Assembly: GCA_016711805.1 (NCBI GenBank)
Contig: JADJSH010000030.1
Span: 1 to 8,340 of the forward strand
Length of the DNA stretch: 8,340 nucleotides
From: Bacteroidota bacterium
Lineage (GTDB): Bacteria; Bacteroidota; Bacteroidia; B-17B0; Aurantibacillaceae
Direction of reading: 5' to 3'
Part shown: positions 1 to 6,352 of the stretch, piece by piece
Layout of the letters: each line of letters begins with the position of its first letter
How positions within the stretch are numbered: the stretch's first letter is position 1
The notes under the pieces: generated by a model
Databases searched by the model: none
The model's input: only the letters and a program-made list of their open reading frames with translations
Told to the model about the DNA's origin: nothing
Position numbers and translations under genes: made by a program

Positions 1-174
1 AAATAAGACAAAAATATTTCTGCCTCCATAAAATCTACAAAATCAGATTGTAAATTGTTTTAAAATAAAGCAATAAGAATCTCATTGTAAAGACTTTTTT
101 GATTCAGATTTTAGACGAATGAATTGACTTTACTCTCAAATTTCTTTAGCTTAGATTAACTAAACACAACAGCT
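1..174. other. AT-rich leader upstream of the protease gene
   Basis: No gene of convincing length is present. On the minus strand an ATG at 29-27 opens a reading frame of only nine codons before the window edge, so it could be the start of a divergent gene but cannot be supported. A TAnnTTTG match, also on the minus strand (16-9), points off the left edge and is equally unsupported in such AT-rich sequence. No strong hairpin is visible. Confidence 0.5.
124..154 (+). promoter_or_regulatory. Candidate Bacteroidota-type promoter of the protease gene
   Basis: A TTG at 124-126 is followed after 20 bases by TAGCTTAG at 147-154. This fits the Bacteroidota pattern of a -33 TTG and a -7 TAnnTTTG with one mismatch in the -7 core. 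It would place transcription start near 160, just ahead of the ATG at 175. The region is AT-rich, so a chance match is possible; I chose this pair because the spacing and the distance to the start codon both fit. Confidence 0.3.
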
Positions 175-537
175 ATGAATAAAATCTATTTAAAAACAAT
201 CGTTACATTTTTAGTAACACTAACAACCGCATTTGCTCAAAGCTCAACCGATGGTTTATGGAGCAAACTTGATACGAAACAAGTTGCAGGTGATAAAGTA
301 AGAAGAAGTTCGTTTCCCTCTACTTTTCATTTATATCAATTAAATTTAAATGCATTAAGAGCTACATTAACAAATGCTCCTATTTTATTTTCAAATACAA
401 ATCAATCTGATTTAATTTTAGAATTTCCCAATGCCGAAGGTAACTATGAGAAATTTAAAGTGTACGAATCCTCTATTATGGATCCAATATTGGAAGCAAA
501 ATTCCCTATGATTAAAACGTATGCGGCTCAGGTGTGA
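175..537 (+). CDS. Protease fragment 1: signal peptide and N-terminal region
   Basis: This 120-codon piece begins with a classical signal peptide: basic N-terminus (MNKIYLK), hydrophobic core through about residue 17, and an AFA site with likely cleavage before Gln22. The rest resembles the N-terminal extension of Bacteroidota reprolysin-like proteases, with the segments FHLYQLNLNALRATL and LEFPNAEG. The TGA at 535-537 is an artefact of a one-base loss near 520-525: in the next frame the sequence continues as GSGVIDPTATMHFSVTQSG up to about 605. The region 606-694 is the most damaged in the gene. It has an in-frame TAA at 606-608, further stops at 651 and 666 and two frame changes, yet STVFVEPYTT and SLGSDPQGF can still be read. 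Confidence 0.65.
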   Translation: MNKIYLKTIVTFLVTLTTAFAQSSTDGLWSKLDTKQVAGDKVRRSSFPSTFHLYQLNLNALRATLTNAPILFSNTNQSDLILEFPNAEGNYEKFKVYESSIMDPILEAKFPMIKTYAAQV

Positions 538-3500
538 TTGATCCAACTGCAACGATGCATTTTAGCGTTACTCAATCTGGTTTACATACCATGTACTATC
601 AGAATTAAAGCACTGTTTTTGTTGAGCCCTACACAACAGTTAGCAACATATAGTATATGATAGAATAGCTTAGGTTCAGACCCTCAAGGCTTTGGAATGT
701 TTAACTGATGATGGTGTTAATTTACAATCATTACCAAGAAGTGCTGGCGATGGTAATTTATCAGTGCAAAACATTAACGACCAAAAATTAAGAACCTATC
801 GTTTAGCACAATCTTGTACAGGTGAATATGGCGCTATTTTTATGGGTACAGGAACAGTTGCTCAACAAAAAGCAAACGTTCAAGCGCAAATGACAATTAC
901 AATGAATCGTGTAAATGGCGTTTACGAAAGAGATTTATCTATTCATATGAATTTTATTGCTAATAATGATTTATTAATATACATGGCTGCTGGATCTGAT
1001 CCTTGGACAAATGAATGGAATACAAAGACAGCACAAACCATTGATGCTGCTATTGGCGTTACAAACTATGACATAGGACATAATTTTAATACTACTGGTG
1101 GAGGAAACGCGGGGTGTTTGTCATGCGTTTGCATGAGTTCTTCTCAATCGGGTACTCATAAAGGTAGAGGTTACACTGGGCGCTCAAACCCAACTGGTGA
1201 TGCATTTGATATTGATTATGTTGCTCATGAAATGGGACATCAATTTGGTGGCTACCATGTCATGAATACTTGTAGCAGAAGTGGAAATGGAACAACGGAA
1301 GTTGAACCAGCTAGTGGAAGTTCTATTATGGGTTATGCAGGTATCTGTACATCAAATGTTCAAGGTAATAGTCATGATGATTTTAATTATGTGAATGTTC
1401 GTGACATTAGTAATAATATTAAAACAGGTAACAGTACTTGTGCTGCTATTACAACCCAACAAATACTCCTCCTACAGCAAGTGCTGGTTTAGATTATACA
1501 GTACCTATTTCTACGGCTTATATTTTAGAAGGAACCGCAAGTGATATAAATGGAACGACGTCATTAACATGCAACTGGAGCCAAAACGACCCTACTCCAA
1601 TCTCCTGGCAACGCAGCGCCATTATCTACTTATAATGTTGGTCCTTTGTACAGATCTTTTTCTCCATCAACTTCACCAAATAGATATATGCCTGCTTTAG
1701 CAACGGTATTATCCAACACTTTAAATTCAACTTGGGAAAAAACACCTTCAGTGGCTAGAACTTTAAATTTCTCTTTATTGTTAGAGATAATCATGTTGGT
1801 GGTGGTCAAACAGCTTCTGATTTAATGAAAGTAACTGTTAGTTCTGCCGGCAATTCCTTTCGGTAACATCACAAAATTCTTCTACAACTTGGACAGCCGG
1901 AACAACCCAAACTATTACTTGGAATGTTGCAAATACTAATACTGGAGCAGTAAATACTCCAAGTGTAAATATTTTCTTATCCACAAACGGTGGTTACTTA
2001 TATCCAATAACACTTGCTACAAAAGTCCCAAATAATGGTTCTGCGGTTATCACAGTGCCTTCTCTTACAACTACTACTGGTCGTTTAATGGTGCGTGGTG
2101 CAGGAAATATTTTTATGATTTGAATAATGCTGCTTTAACAATTGTTGCTGGAGTAGCCGCTGCACCAGTTTCAAATTTCAGTGTGGCAGCAGCTAGTTTA
2201 TGTACTGGTTCAAGTATTCAGTTAAATGATTTATCTACAAATGCACCAACCTCTTGGACTTGGACAGCAACAAATTCTACTGGCGTAGCTTTCTCAAATA
2301 CTAATGCTCAAAGCCCCACAGTTTCTTTTGCAAACGCTGGAACGTATACTGTTTCATTAATTGCAAAAAACACAACTGGACAAAGTACATCTAATAAAAC
2401 AATTACTGTTGTTGCAACACCAACCGTTGCTGTAAATAATTCAACTATTTGCTCTGGTAGTTCAACTGCATTAACTGCTAGCGGCGCTTCAACGTATAGT
2501 TGGAGTAATGCTTCAACTTCAACTAGCATTTCAGTTTCACCTGCAGCAACAACTAACTACACTGTAACTGGAACAACTAATGGATGTTCTAATGCAAAAA
2601 GTTTCTACAGTAACCGTAAAAGCTACGCCAACAATAGTAAATAGTCCAACTATTTGTTCAGGCAACACTACTGCATTAACAGCATCAGGAGCAACTACTT
2701 ATAGTTGGAGTAATGCGTCAACTTCAACTAGCATTTCAGTTTCACCTGCAGCAACAACTAACTACACTGTAACTGGAACAACTAATGGATGTTCTAATGC
2801 AAAAGTTTCTACAGTAACCGTAAAAGCTACGCCAACAATAGCTGTAAATAGTCCAACTATTTGTTCAGGCAACACTACTGCATTAACAGCATCAGGAGCA
2901 ACTACCTATAGTTGGAGTAATTCTGCTACATCAACAAGTATTTCGGTTTCTCCAACTTCTAACACCTCTTATACTGTAACTGGTACAACTAATGGCTGTG
3001 TAGGCTCTAAAACATTAACTGTAACAGTAAAAACAACTCCAACTGTTGCTGTTAATAATTCAACGATTTGTTCCGGCAACTCTGCATTAACTGCTTCTGG
3101 CGCTACAACCTATAGCTGGAGTAATTCAGCAACTACATCAAGTATTTCTGTCTCGCCAGTAACAACTACTAACTATACAGTTATTGGAACAACTAATGGA
3201 TGCGCAAATACAAAAATCATTACAGTTAATGTAAATGCTTTACCGAACGTAACTTTTGCTTTAACTAACTCATTAGTTTGTTTATCTGATCCAGCATTTT
3301 GTTGAATGGAACACCTACTGGAGGAATTTTTCGGGAACAGGTGTAGCAGGAAATGTATTTGATCCGTCTATTGCTGGAGCAGGAACCTATACAATTACTT
3401 ATAATTATACTGATGGGAATTCTTGTTCAAATTCAGATAACAAAACTATTACTGTAGATTTATGTACAGGAATTACAGAATTAAACAATAATTCTTTTGT

Positions 3501-3726
3501 AGCATATCCAAATCCAACAACTGACAACTTTACAATTGATTTTAATAAATCAAATAATAATGTTATTGAAATTGAAGTATACGACGCTATTGGGAAACTA
3601 GTATTAGCTCAAACAACTTCAAATAATCACACTGTAATATCTTTAGAGCAATTAGCAAAAGGTATTTACAACGTAAGATTAAAAGACAATGGATCTTACA
3701 CGACTATCAGAGTAATTAAAGAATAA
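175..3726 (+). CDS. Secreted multidomain reprolysin-like zinc metalloprotease with T9SS sorting domain (frameshifted)
   Basis: This is one gene of about 1,180 codons split over all three plus frames. Reading across frames gives a coherent Bacteroidota secreted protease: signal peptide, N-terminal region, M12B/reprolysin-like catalytic domain with a full HExxHxxGxxH zinc motif, Ig-like linker, PKD domain, four tandem Ig-like repeats and a type IX sorting domain. Frame changes or stops fall near 520, 606 (in-frame TAA), 645-664, 694, 1450-1460, 1603, 1781, 1860, 2112, 2598, 3300 and 3330. The first and last segments lie in the same frame. Several changes sit in T or A runs, and homology-like sequence resumes at once on the other side, as expected for sequencing errors. 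The product should cross the inner membrane by Sec and the outer membrane by T9SS, then act outside the cell on protein substrates. The ATG at 175 is chosen because it begins the signal peptide. True decay is the alternative. Confidence 0.8.
692..1492 (+). CDS. Protease fragment 2: reprolysin-like (M12B-type) catalytic domain
   Basis: This is the longest open piece of the protease. The metzincin zinc motif HEMGHQFGGYH is encoded at 1226-1258: three His ligands, the catalytic Glu, and the Gly of the consensus HExxHxxGxxH are all present. The Met-turn follows as SIMGYAG near 1321-1341. The upstream YRLAQSCTGEYGA and NYDIGHNF and the downstream GNSTCA are typical of Bacteroidota reprolysin-like peptidases. 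The catalytic centre is therefore intact. The nominal TTG start at 692 is not a real start: codons for SDPQGF run into it from another frame, with an extra G at 694. The last residues (from about 1455) are out of frame, because the correct reading moves to the frame giving NTPPTASAGLDY. Confidence 0.75.
   Translation: MECLTDDGVNLQSLPRSAGDGNLSVQNINDQKLRTYRLAQSCTGEYGAIFMGTGTVAQQKANVQAQMTITMNRVNGVYERDLSIHMNFIANNDLLIYMAAGSDPWTNEWNTKTAQTIDAAIGVTNYDIGHNFNTTGGGNAGCLSCVCMSSSQSGTHKGRGYTGRSNPTGDAFDIDYVAHEMGHQFGGYHVMNTCSRSGNGTTEVEPASGSSIMGYAGICTSNVQGNSHDDFNYVNVRDISNNIKTGNSTCAAITTQQILLLQQVLV
1461..2119 (+). CDS. Protease fragment 3: Ig-like linker region between catalytic and PKD domains
   Basis: This stretch has no long open frame but is coding throughout when frames are joined. 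It reads NTPPTASAGLDYTVPIS to about 1602, then PGNAAPLSTYNVGPLYRSFS to about 1780, then RDNHVGGGQTASDLMKVTV to about 1860, then VTSQNSSTTWTAGTTQTI through MVRGAGNIF at about 2114. The last part has the repeated beta-strand pattern of a fibronectin/Ig-like module found beside reprolysin-like domains in Bacteroidota exoproteases. Frame changes fall near 1603, 1781, 1860 and 2112; the last is in a T run. Function is probably structural or substrate-binding; this is inferred from position. Confidence 0.6.
2120..2644 (+). CDS. Protease fragment 4: PKD domain and first Ig-like repeat
   Basis: The piece opens in the middle of the gene; LNNAALTIV continues the preceding segment. About 2166-2416 encodes a PKD-type domain: SNFSVAAASLCTGSSIQL, a W-T-W core (TSWTWTATNS), FANAGTYTVSLIAKN and a closing ITVV strand. 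PKD domains are rigid beta sandwiches common in T9SS-exported enzymes, where they space or anchor the catalytic domain. The first of four Ig-like repeats follows from 2420. The frame is lost near 2596-2600 in a run of five A where the sister repeat has four, so the last 15 or so residues of this open frame are wrong and the TAA at its end is not real. Confidence 0.65.
   Translation: MNNAALTIVAGVAAAPVSNFSVAAASLCTGSSIQLNDLSTNAPTSWTWTATNSTGVAFSNTNAQSPTVSFANAGTYTVSLIAKNTTGQSTSNKTITVVATPTVAVNNSTICSGSSTALTASGASTYSWSNASTSTSISVSPAATTNYTVTGTTNGCSNAKSFYSNRKSYANNSK
2420..3242 (+). repeat. Four tandem ~204-207 bp Ig-like coding repeats
   Basis: Units run 2420-2627, 2628-2831, 2832-3038 and 3039-3242, each encoding 68-69 residues of the form PT-VNNSTICSG, ALTASGA, YSWSN, SISVSP, YTVTGTTNGC, VTVK. 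Each unit has two Cys, in ICSG and NGC, which could form a disulphide outside the cell. Similar Ser/Thr/Asn-rich modules are widespread in T9SS-exported Bacteroidota proteins. Unit 2 is a mosaic: its first half nearly matches unit 3, and its second half nearly matches unit 1, at DNA level. Units 3 and 4 are more diverged from each other. Confidence 0.85.
2580..3305 (+). CDS. Protease fragment 5: Ig-like repeats 2-4
   Basis: This open frame carries the end of repeat 1 and repeats 2 to 4, followed by NALPNVTFALTNSLVCLSDPAF, the beginning of a further Ig-like module. The nominal start at 2580 lies inside repeat 1 and is not a translation start. Repeat 2 lacks three bases (one Ala codon) relative to repeat 3, and repeat 4 lacks one residue after CSGN; both changes keep the frame. 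The TGA at 3303-3305 results from a missing T in the T run near 3297-3300: the other frame continues as LLNGTPTGGIF before a second one-base loss near 3330. Confidence 0.65.
   Translation: MDVLMQKVSTVTVKATPTIVNSPTICSGNTTALTASGATTYSWSNASTSTSISVSPAATTNYTVTGTTNGCSNAKVSTVTVKATPTIAVNSPTICSGNTTALTASGATTYSWSNSATSTSISVSPTSNTSYTVTGTTNGCVGSKTLTVTVKTTPTVAVNNSTICSGNSALTASGATTYSWSNSATTSSISVSPVTTTNYTVIGTTNGCANTKIITVNVNALPNVTFALTNSLVCLSDPAFC
3331..3726 (+). CDS. Protease fragment 6: C-terminal T9SS type A sorting domain
   Basis: The last segment reads SGTGVAGNVFDPSIAGAG and then, from about 3469, GITELNNNSFVAYPNPT. The final 85 residues have the hallmarks of the type A T9SS sorting domain (Por secretion tail): a YPNP motif at 3505-3516, the IEVYDAIGKLV strand, a GIYNVRL motif near 3661-3681, and a short basic end RVIKE before the TAA at 3724-3726. 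In known systems this domain directs passage across the outer membrane by the T9SS and is removed by the PorU sortase, with the product attached to the surface or released. T9SS components are not encoded in this window. Confidence 0.8.
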   Translation, partial: SGTGVAGNVFDPSIAGAGTYTITYNYTDGNSCSNSDNKTITVDLCTGITELNNNSFVAYPNPTTDNFTIDFNKSNNNVIEIEVYDAIGKLVLAQTTSNNHTVISLEQLAKGIYNVRLKDNGSYTTIRVIKE

Positions 3727-3740
3727 ATACTACTGCACTA

Positions 3741-3781
3741 AAAACAAAAAAGCCTCATCAATGATGAGGCTTTTTTGTTTT
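3741..3781. terminator. Bidirectional rho-independent terminator (protease gene / sodA)
   Basis: A perfect 19-bp inverted repeat pairs 3741-3759 with 3763-3781 around a three-base loop (AAT). The core GCCTCATC/GATGAGGC is flanked by an A run on one side and a T run on the other, so each strand shows a GC-containing stem followed by a T tract. It lies 14 bases after the protease stop and 17 bases beyond the sodA stop, which fits a shared terminator for two convergent genes. Confidence 0.92.
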
Positions 3782-3798
3782 CAATAAATTAAATTAAT

Positions 3799-4407
3799 TT
3801 ATTTTTTAGCTGCAGCATAAAGCTCGCTAACTTTTGTCCAATTAATTACATTAAAAAATGCAGTCATATAATCAGGACGACGGTTTTGGTAATTTAAGTA
3901 ATAAGCATGTTCCCAAACATCCATTCCTAAAATTGGAGTTCCTTTACAATCTGCAATATCCATTAAAGGATTATCTTGATTTGGTGTTGAGCAAACACAT
4001 AATTTTCCTTCTTTAACACATAACCAAGCCCAACCTGATCCAAAACGAGTTGCACCAGCAGCTGTAAAGTCAGCTTTAAATTTTTCAAATCCACCTAAAT
4101 CTGTTTCAATAGCTTTAGCTAAATCACCAGTTGGCATACCGCCTGCATTTGGCGCCATAACTTGCCAAAATAAAGAGTGATTATAATGTCCGCCACCATT
4201 ATTGCGAACAGCCATAGGGTATTTAGAAATGTTTTTGCAGATATCTTCAATGCTCATTTTCTCAGCATCAGTTCCTGCAATCGCATTATTTAAGTTAGTT
4301 ACATAAGCTTGGTGATGCTTACTGTGGTGAATTTCCATTGTTTTGGCATCAATGTGTGGTTCTAATGCTGTGTAAGCATAATCTAATTTTGGTAATTCAA
4401 ATGACAT
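3799..4407 (-). CDS. sodA: Superoxide dismutase, Mn/Fe family (Mn-type signature)
   Basis: The product converts superoxide to oxygen and hydrogen peroxide in the cytoplasm. The 202-residue protein is full length and has no signal peptide. All four metal ligands are visible: His27 (in IHHSKHH), His77 (in HYNHSLFW), Asp163 and His167 (in DVWEHAYY). The gateway Tyr35 and second-sphere His31 are also present. The metal-preference positions look Mn-type: glycines in NNGGGHYNH where Fe enzymes usually carry Gln, and a Gln at 144 in the second domain (NQDNPLM). A cambialistic enzyme cannot be excluded. The gene follows rpe after 20 bp and I see no separate promoter in that gap, so cotranscription is likely. 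The reading frame is clean, unlike those of the flanking genes. The ATG at 4407 is preceded by A-rich sequence without a Shine-Dalgarno, as usual in Bacteroidota. Confidence 0.95.
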   Translation of the reverse strand: MSFELPKLDYAYTALEPHIDAKTMEIHHSKHHQAYVTNLNNAIAGTDAEKMSIEDICKNISKYPMAVRNNGGGHYNHSLFWQVMAPNAGGMPTGDLAKAIETDLGGFEKFKADFTAAGATRFGSGWAWLCVKEGKLCVCSTPNQDNPLMDIADCKGTPILGMDVWEHAYYLNYQNRRPDYMTAFFNVINWTKVSELYAAAKK

Positions 4408-4427
4408 ATTGTTTTGTTTTTATAGGT

Positions 4428-5077
4428 TTATATTTGTTTTAATTGTGTGATTGTTTGTGTTGGATGAGCACTTCCAAAAACTGTATTACCTGCTACCAAA
4501 ACATCAGCTCCTACTGAAACTAATTTTTGTAATTATTTAAATCAACGCCTCCGTCAATTTCGATTAAAGCTTTAGAGTTTTTTTCGGTAATTAATTTTTT
4601 AAGCGCTGCTACTTTTGTAAATGTATTCTCAATAAATTTTTGTCCCCCAAAACCAGGATTTACACTCATTACACATACTAAATCAATATCAGCAATAATA
4701 TCTTCTAGCAAATGAATCGATGTATGCGGATTTAAGGCTACTCCAGCTTTCATGCCAGAATTTTTAATATTTTGAATCGAGCGATGTAAGTGTGTACAAG
4801 CTTCTAAATGAAAAGTTAAAACCTCAGCGCCTGCATCTTTAAATTGTTGAGTGTATCTATCAGGATCTACAATCATTAAATGCACATCCAAAGGTTTTTT
4901 TGCATGTTTTTGAATTGCTTTTAATACTGGAAATCCAAAAGAAATATTTGGAACAAAAACACCATCCATGATATCCACATGAAACCAATCGGCATCCGAA
5001 TTATTAATTAATTCGATATCACGTTGTAAATTTCCAAAATCAGCTGATAAAACAGAAGGTGCTACTAAATGCGACAT
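4428..5077 (-). CDS. rpe: Ribulose-phosphate 3-epimerase (one frameshift near 3' end)
   Basis: The enzyme interconverts D-ribulose 5-phosphate and D-xylulose 5-phosphate in the pentose phosphate pathway. The TIM-barrel family motifs are all present: APSVLSADF at 6-14, FHVDIMDG with metal ligands His33 and Asp35 at 32-39, LDVHLMI with His66, MSVNPGFGGQKF at 137-148, and IEIDGGV with catalytic Asp175. The open frame stops early at 4520-4522 (185 codons). One missing base near 4531, in a run of T on the coding strand, explains this: the next frame continues as LQKLVSVGADVLVAGNTVF and ends at a TAA at 4428-4430. This gives about 216 residues, the normal family length, including the phosphate-binding VAGNTVFG. 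The missing base is most likely a sequencing error. The gene sits between rpoD and sodA on the same strand. Confidence 0.93.
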
Positions 5078-5094
5078 AATTTTATATTGAAGTC

Positions 5095-5102
5095 CAAAAA
5101 TA
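5095..5102 (-). promoter_or_regulatory. Candidate -7 box of the rpe-sodA promoter
   Basis: The minus strand reads TATTTTTG here, an exact TAnnTTTG match, 18 bases before the rpe ATG and downstream of the rpoD terminator. No clear TTG lies at the expected -33 distance, and the sequence is AT-rich, so this is a moderate-confidence call based mainly on position. It would give a short leader of about 10-15 bases. Confidence 0.4.
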
Positions 5103-5168
5103 TAAAATTAAACACATTTTAAAGCGTTTTTGTTTTTAACCCTTATAAACAATTGATTAAAAAATCAC

Positions 5169-5198
5169 AAAAAAAGGAGGCCAAACACAAGCCTCCTT
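5169..5198 (-). terminator. Rho-independent terminator of rpoD
   Basis: An 8-bp perfect stem pairs 5174-5181 with 5191-5198 around a nine-base loop. On the minus strand it is followed by a run of seven T (5175-5169). It lies 26 bases beyond the sigma factor stop codon, so it should end the rpoD transcript and separate it from rpe. Confidence 0.88.
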
Positions 5199-5223
5199 AA
5201 TTTTCACTAACGTACACACTAAA

Positions 5224-6090
5224 CTATCCTAAATAGCCCATCAAAACTTTGCTTCGAGAAGCATGTTTTAATCGACGTACTGCTTTTTCTTTAATTTGAC
5301 GAACTCTTTCTCTAGTTAACTCAAACTTTTCGCCTATTTCCTCTAAAGAATGGGAATGGCCCCCACTTAACCCGTAATATAATTTAACAACATCTGCTTC
5401 TCTAGCCGTTAATGAAGTTAATGCTCTTGTAATTTCATTTCGTAAACTCTCTAGCATCAGCTCATTGTCTGGAGCCGCTTCATGTTTATTTTCCATTAAC
5501 TCATACATGCTTCCACCATCTTCTAAAGTACCTAAAGGAGCATCCATACTCATATGTCGACCTTGATTCTTCATGGTTTCACGAATATCCTCAGGTAAAA
5601 TATCTAATATTTCAGAAATCTCTTCGGCTATTGGTTCACGCTCCAACTCCTGCTCCAATTTAGCAAAGGTTTTATTGATTTTATTAATAGCTCCAATTTT
5701 ATTTAAAGGTAAACGCACAATACGTGATTGTTCAGCTAAAGCCTGAAGGATCGATTGACGAATCCACCATACGGCATATGAAATAAATTTAAAACCACGA
5801 GTTTCATCAAAACGTTTAGCAGCTTTAATTAAACCTAGGTTTCCTTCATTGATTAAATCGGGTAAACTTAATCCTTGATTTTGGTATTGTTTCGAAACGG
5901 AAACAACGAAACGTAAATTTGCTTTAACCAATTTATCTAATGCTTTTTGGTCGCCTTGCTTTATTTTTTGAGCTAATACCACTTCCTCATCTGCCGTAAT
6001 CAATTCCACACGACCAATATCTTGTAAATACATATCAAGCGAAGCTGTTTCGCGATTTGTAATTTGTTTGGTTATTTTTAGCTGTCTCAT
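5224..6090 (-). CDS. rpoD: Primary RNA polymerase sigma factor (RpoD/SigA, Bacteroidota short type)
   Basis: The protein directs RNA polymerase to housekeeping promoters. At 288 residues it is the short Bacteroidota form, without region 1.1 or a large non-conserved insert. Region 1.2 is at about 15-48 (SLDMYLQDIGRVELI), region 2 at about 50-121 with the core-binding LINEGNLGLIKAAKRFD and the -10 recognition helix around GFKFISYAVWWIRQSI, region 3 at about 130-185 starting at LPLNKIG, and region 4 at about 222-280 with the helix-turn-helix SLEEIGEKFELTRERVRQIK. This sigma type recognises TTG/TAnnTTTG promoters, matching the boxes near other genes here. The frame is intact across all 867 bases. 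The start is MRQLKITK at 6090, the usual N-terminus in the group. The gene has its own terminator and is divergent from recN. Confidence 0.96.
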   Translation of the reverse strand: MRQLKITKQITNRETASLDMYLQDIGRVELITADEEVVLAQKIKQGDQKALDKLVKANLRFVVSVSKQYQNQGLSLPDLINEGNLGLIKAAKRFDETRGFKFISYAVWWIRQSILQALAEQSRIVRLPLNKIGAINKINKTFAKLEQELEREPIAEEISEILDILPEDIRETMKNQGRHMSMDAPLGTLEDGGSMYELMENKHEAAPDNELMLESLRNEITRALTSLTAREADVVKLYYGLSGGHSHSLEEIGEKFELTRERVRQIKEKAVRRLKHASRSKVLMGYLG

Positions 6091-6352
6091 GGCACAAAAA
6101 AATTAAAAATTATACTAAAAAAAATAGACTAAAACACTTATAAATAGGCTTTCTGAGTGTTTCTGTATTGTATTACGTCCAAAAACGAATTTAGTTACAT
6201 GGTTTTGAGTGAAAAGCCATTTTAAATGATTGAATGAATATTTTGATTTAGGGGCATTTTTTCTAAAAAGTTTAAATTGTTGAAAAATGAAGGTTCATTT
6301 TAAGTAAAATATGTATTTCTACAGATTTTAAATTCCGATATTTAACCAAGAT
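6091..6352. other. Divergent spacer between rpoD and recN
   Basis: The 262-bp spacer should hold the promoters of rpoD (leftward) and recN (rightward). I found no exact TAnnTTTG box with a suitably placed TTG on either strand. A 7-bp inverted repeat pairs 6132-6138 with 6156-6162 around a 17-base loop, in what would be the rpoD leader, but it is weak. No open frame here looks like a gene. Since the adjacent recN sequence is error-rich, a lost base could hide a promoter box. Confidence 0.5.

Noticed and set aside
1..29. Start of a divergent minus-strand gene (ATG at 29-27)
   Set aside because: Only nine codons are visible and neither a family nor a promoter supports it.
2308..2529. Minus-strand open frame of 73 codons
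   Set aside because: It lies antisense to the PKD and Ig-like repeat coding sequence, and its composition mirrors that strand. It has no motif of its own.
2420..3242. Regular ~200-bp direct repeats as a CRISPR array or non-coding satellite
   Set aside because: The units are coding, keep a 68-69 residue Ig-like pattern and have no short-repeat/unique-spacer structure.
175..3726. Programmed frameshifting or homopolymer phase variation of the protease
   Set aside because: There are about a dozen shifts in both directions, and the same lesions occur in recN, rpe and fabI. A regulated switch would involve one or two defined sites in this gene only.
6132..6162. Hairpin in the rpoD leader as a regulatory RNA
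   Set aside because: A 7-bp stem with a 17-base loop is weak and likely by chance in AT-rich sequence.
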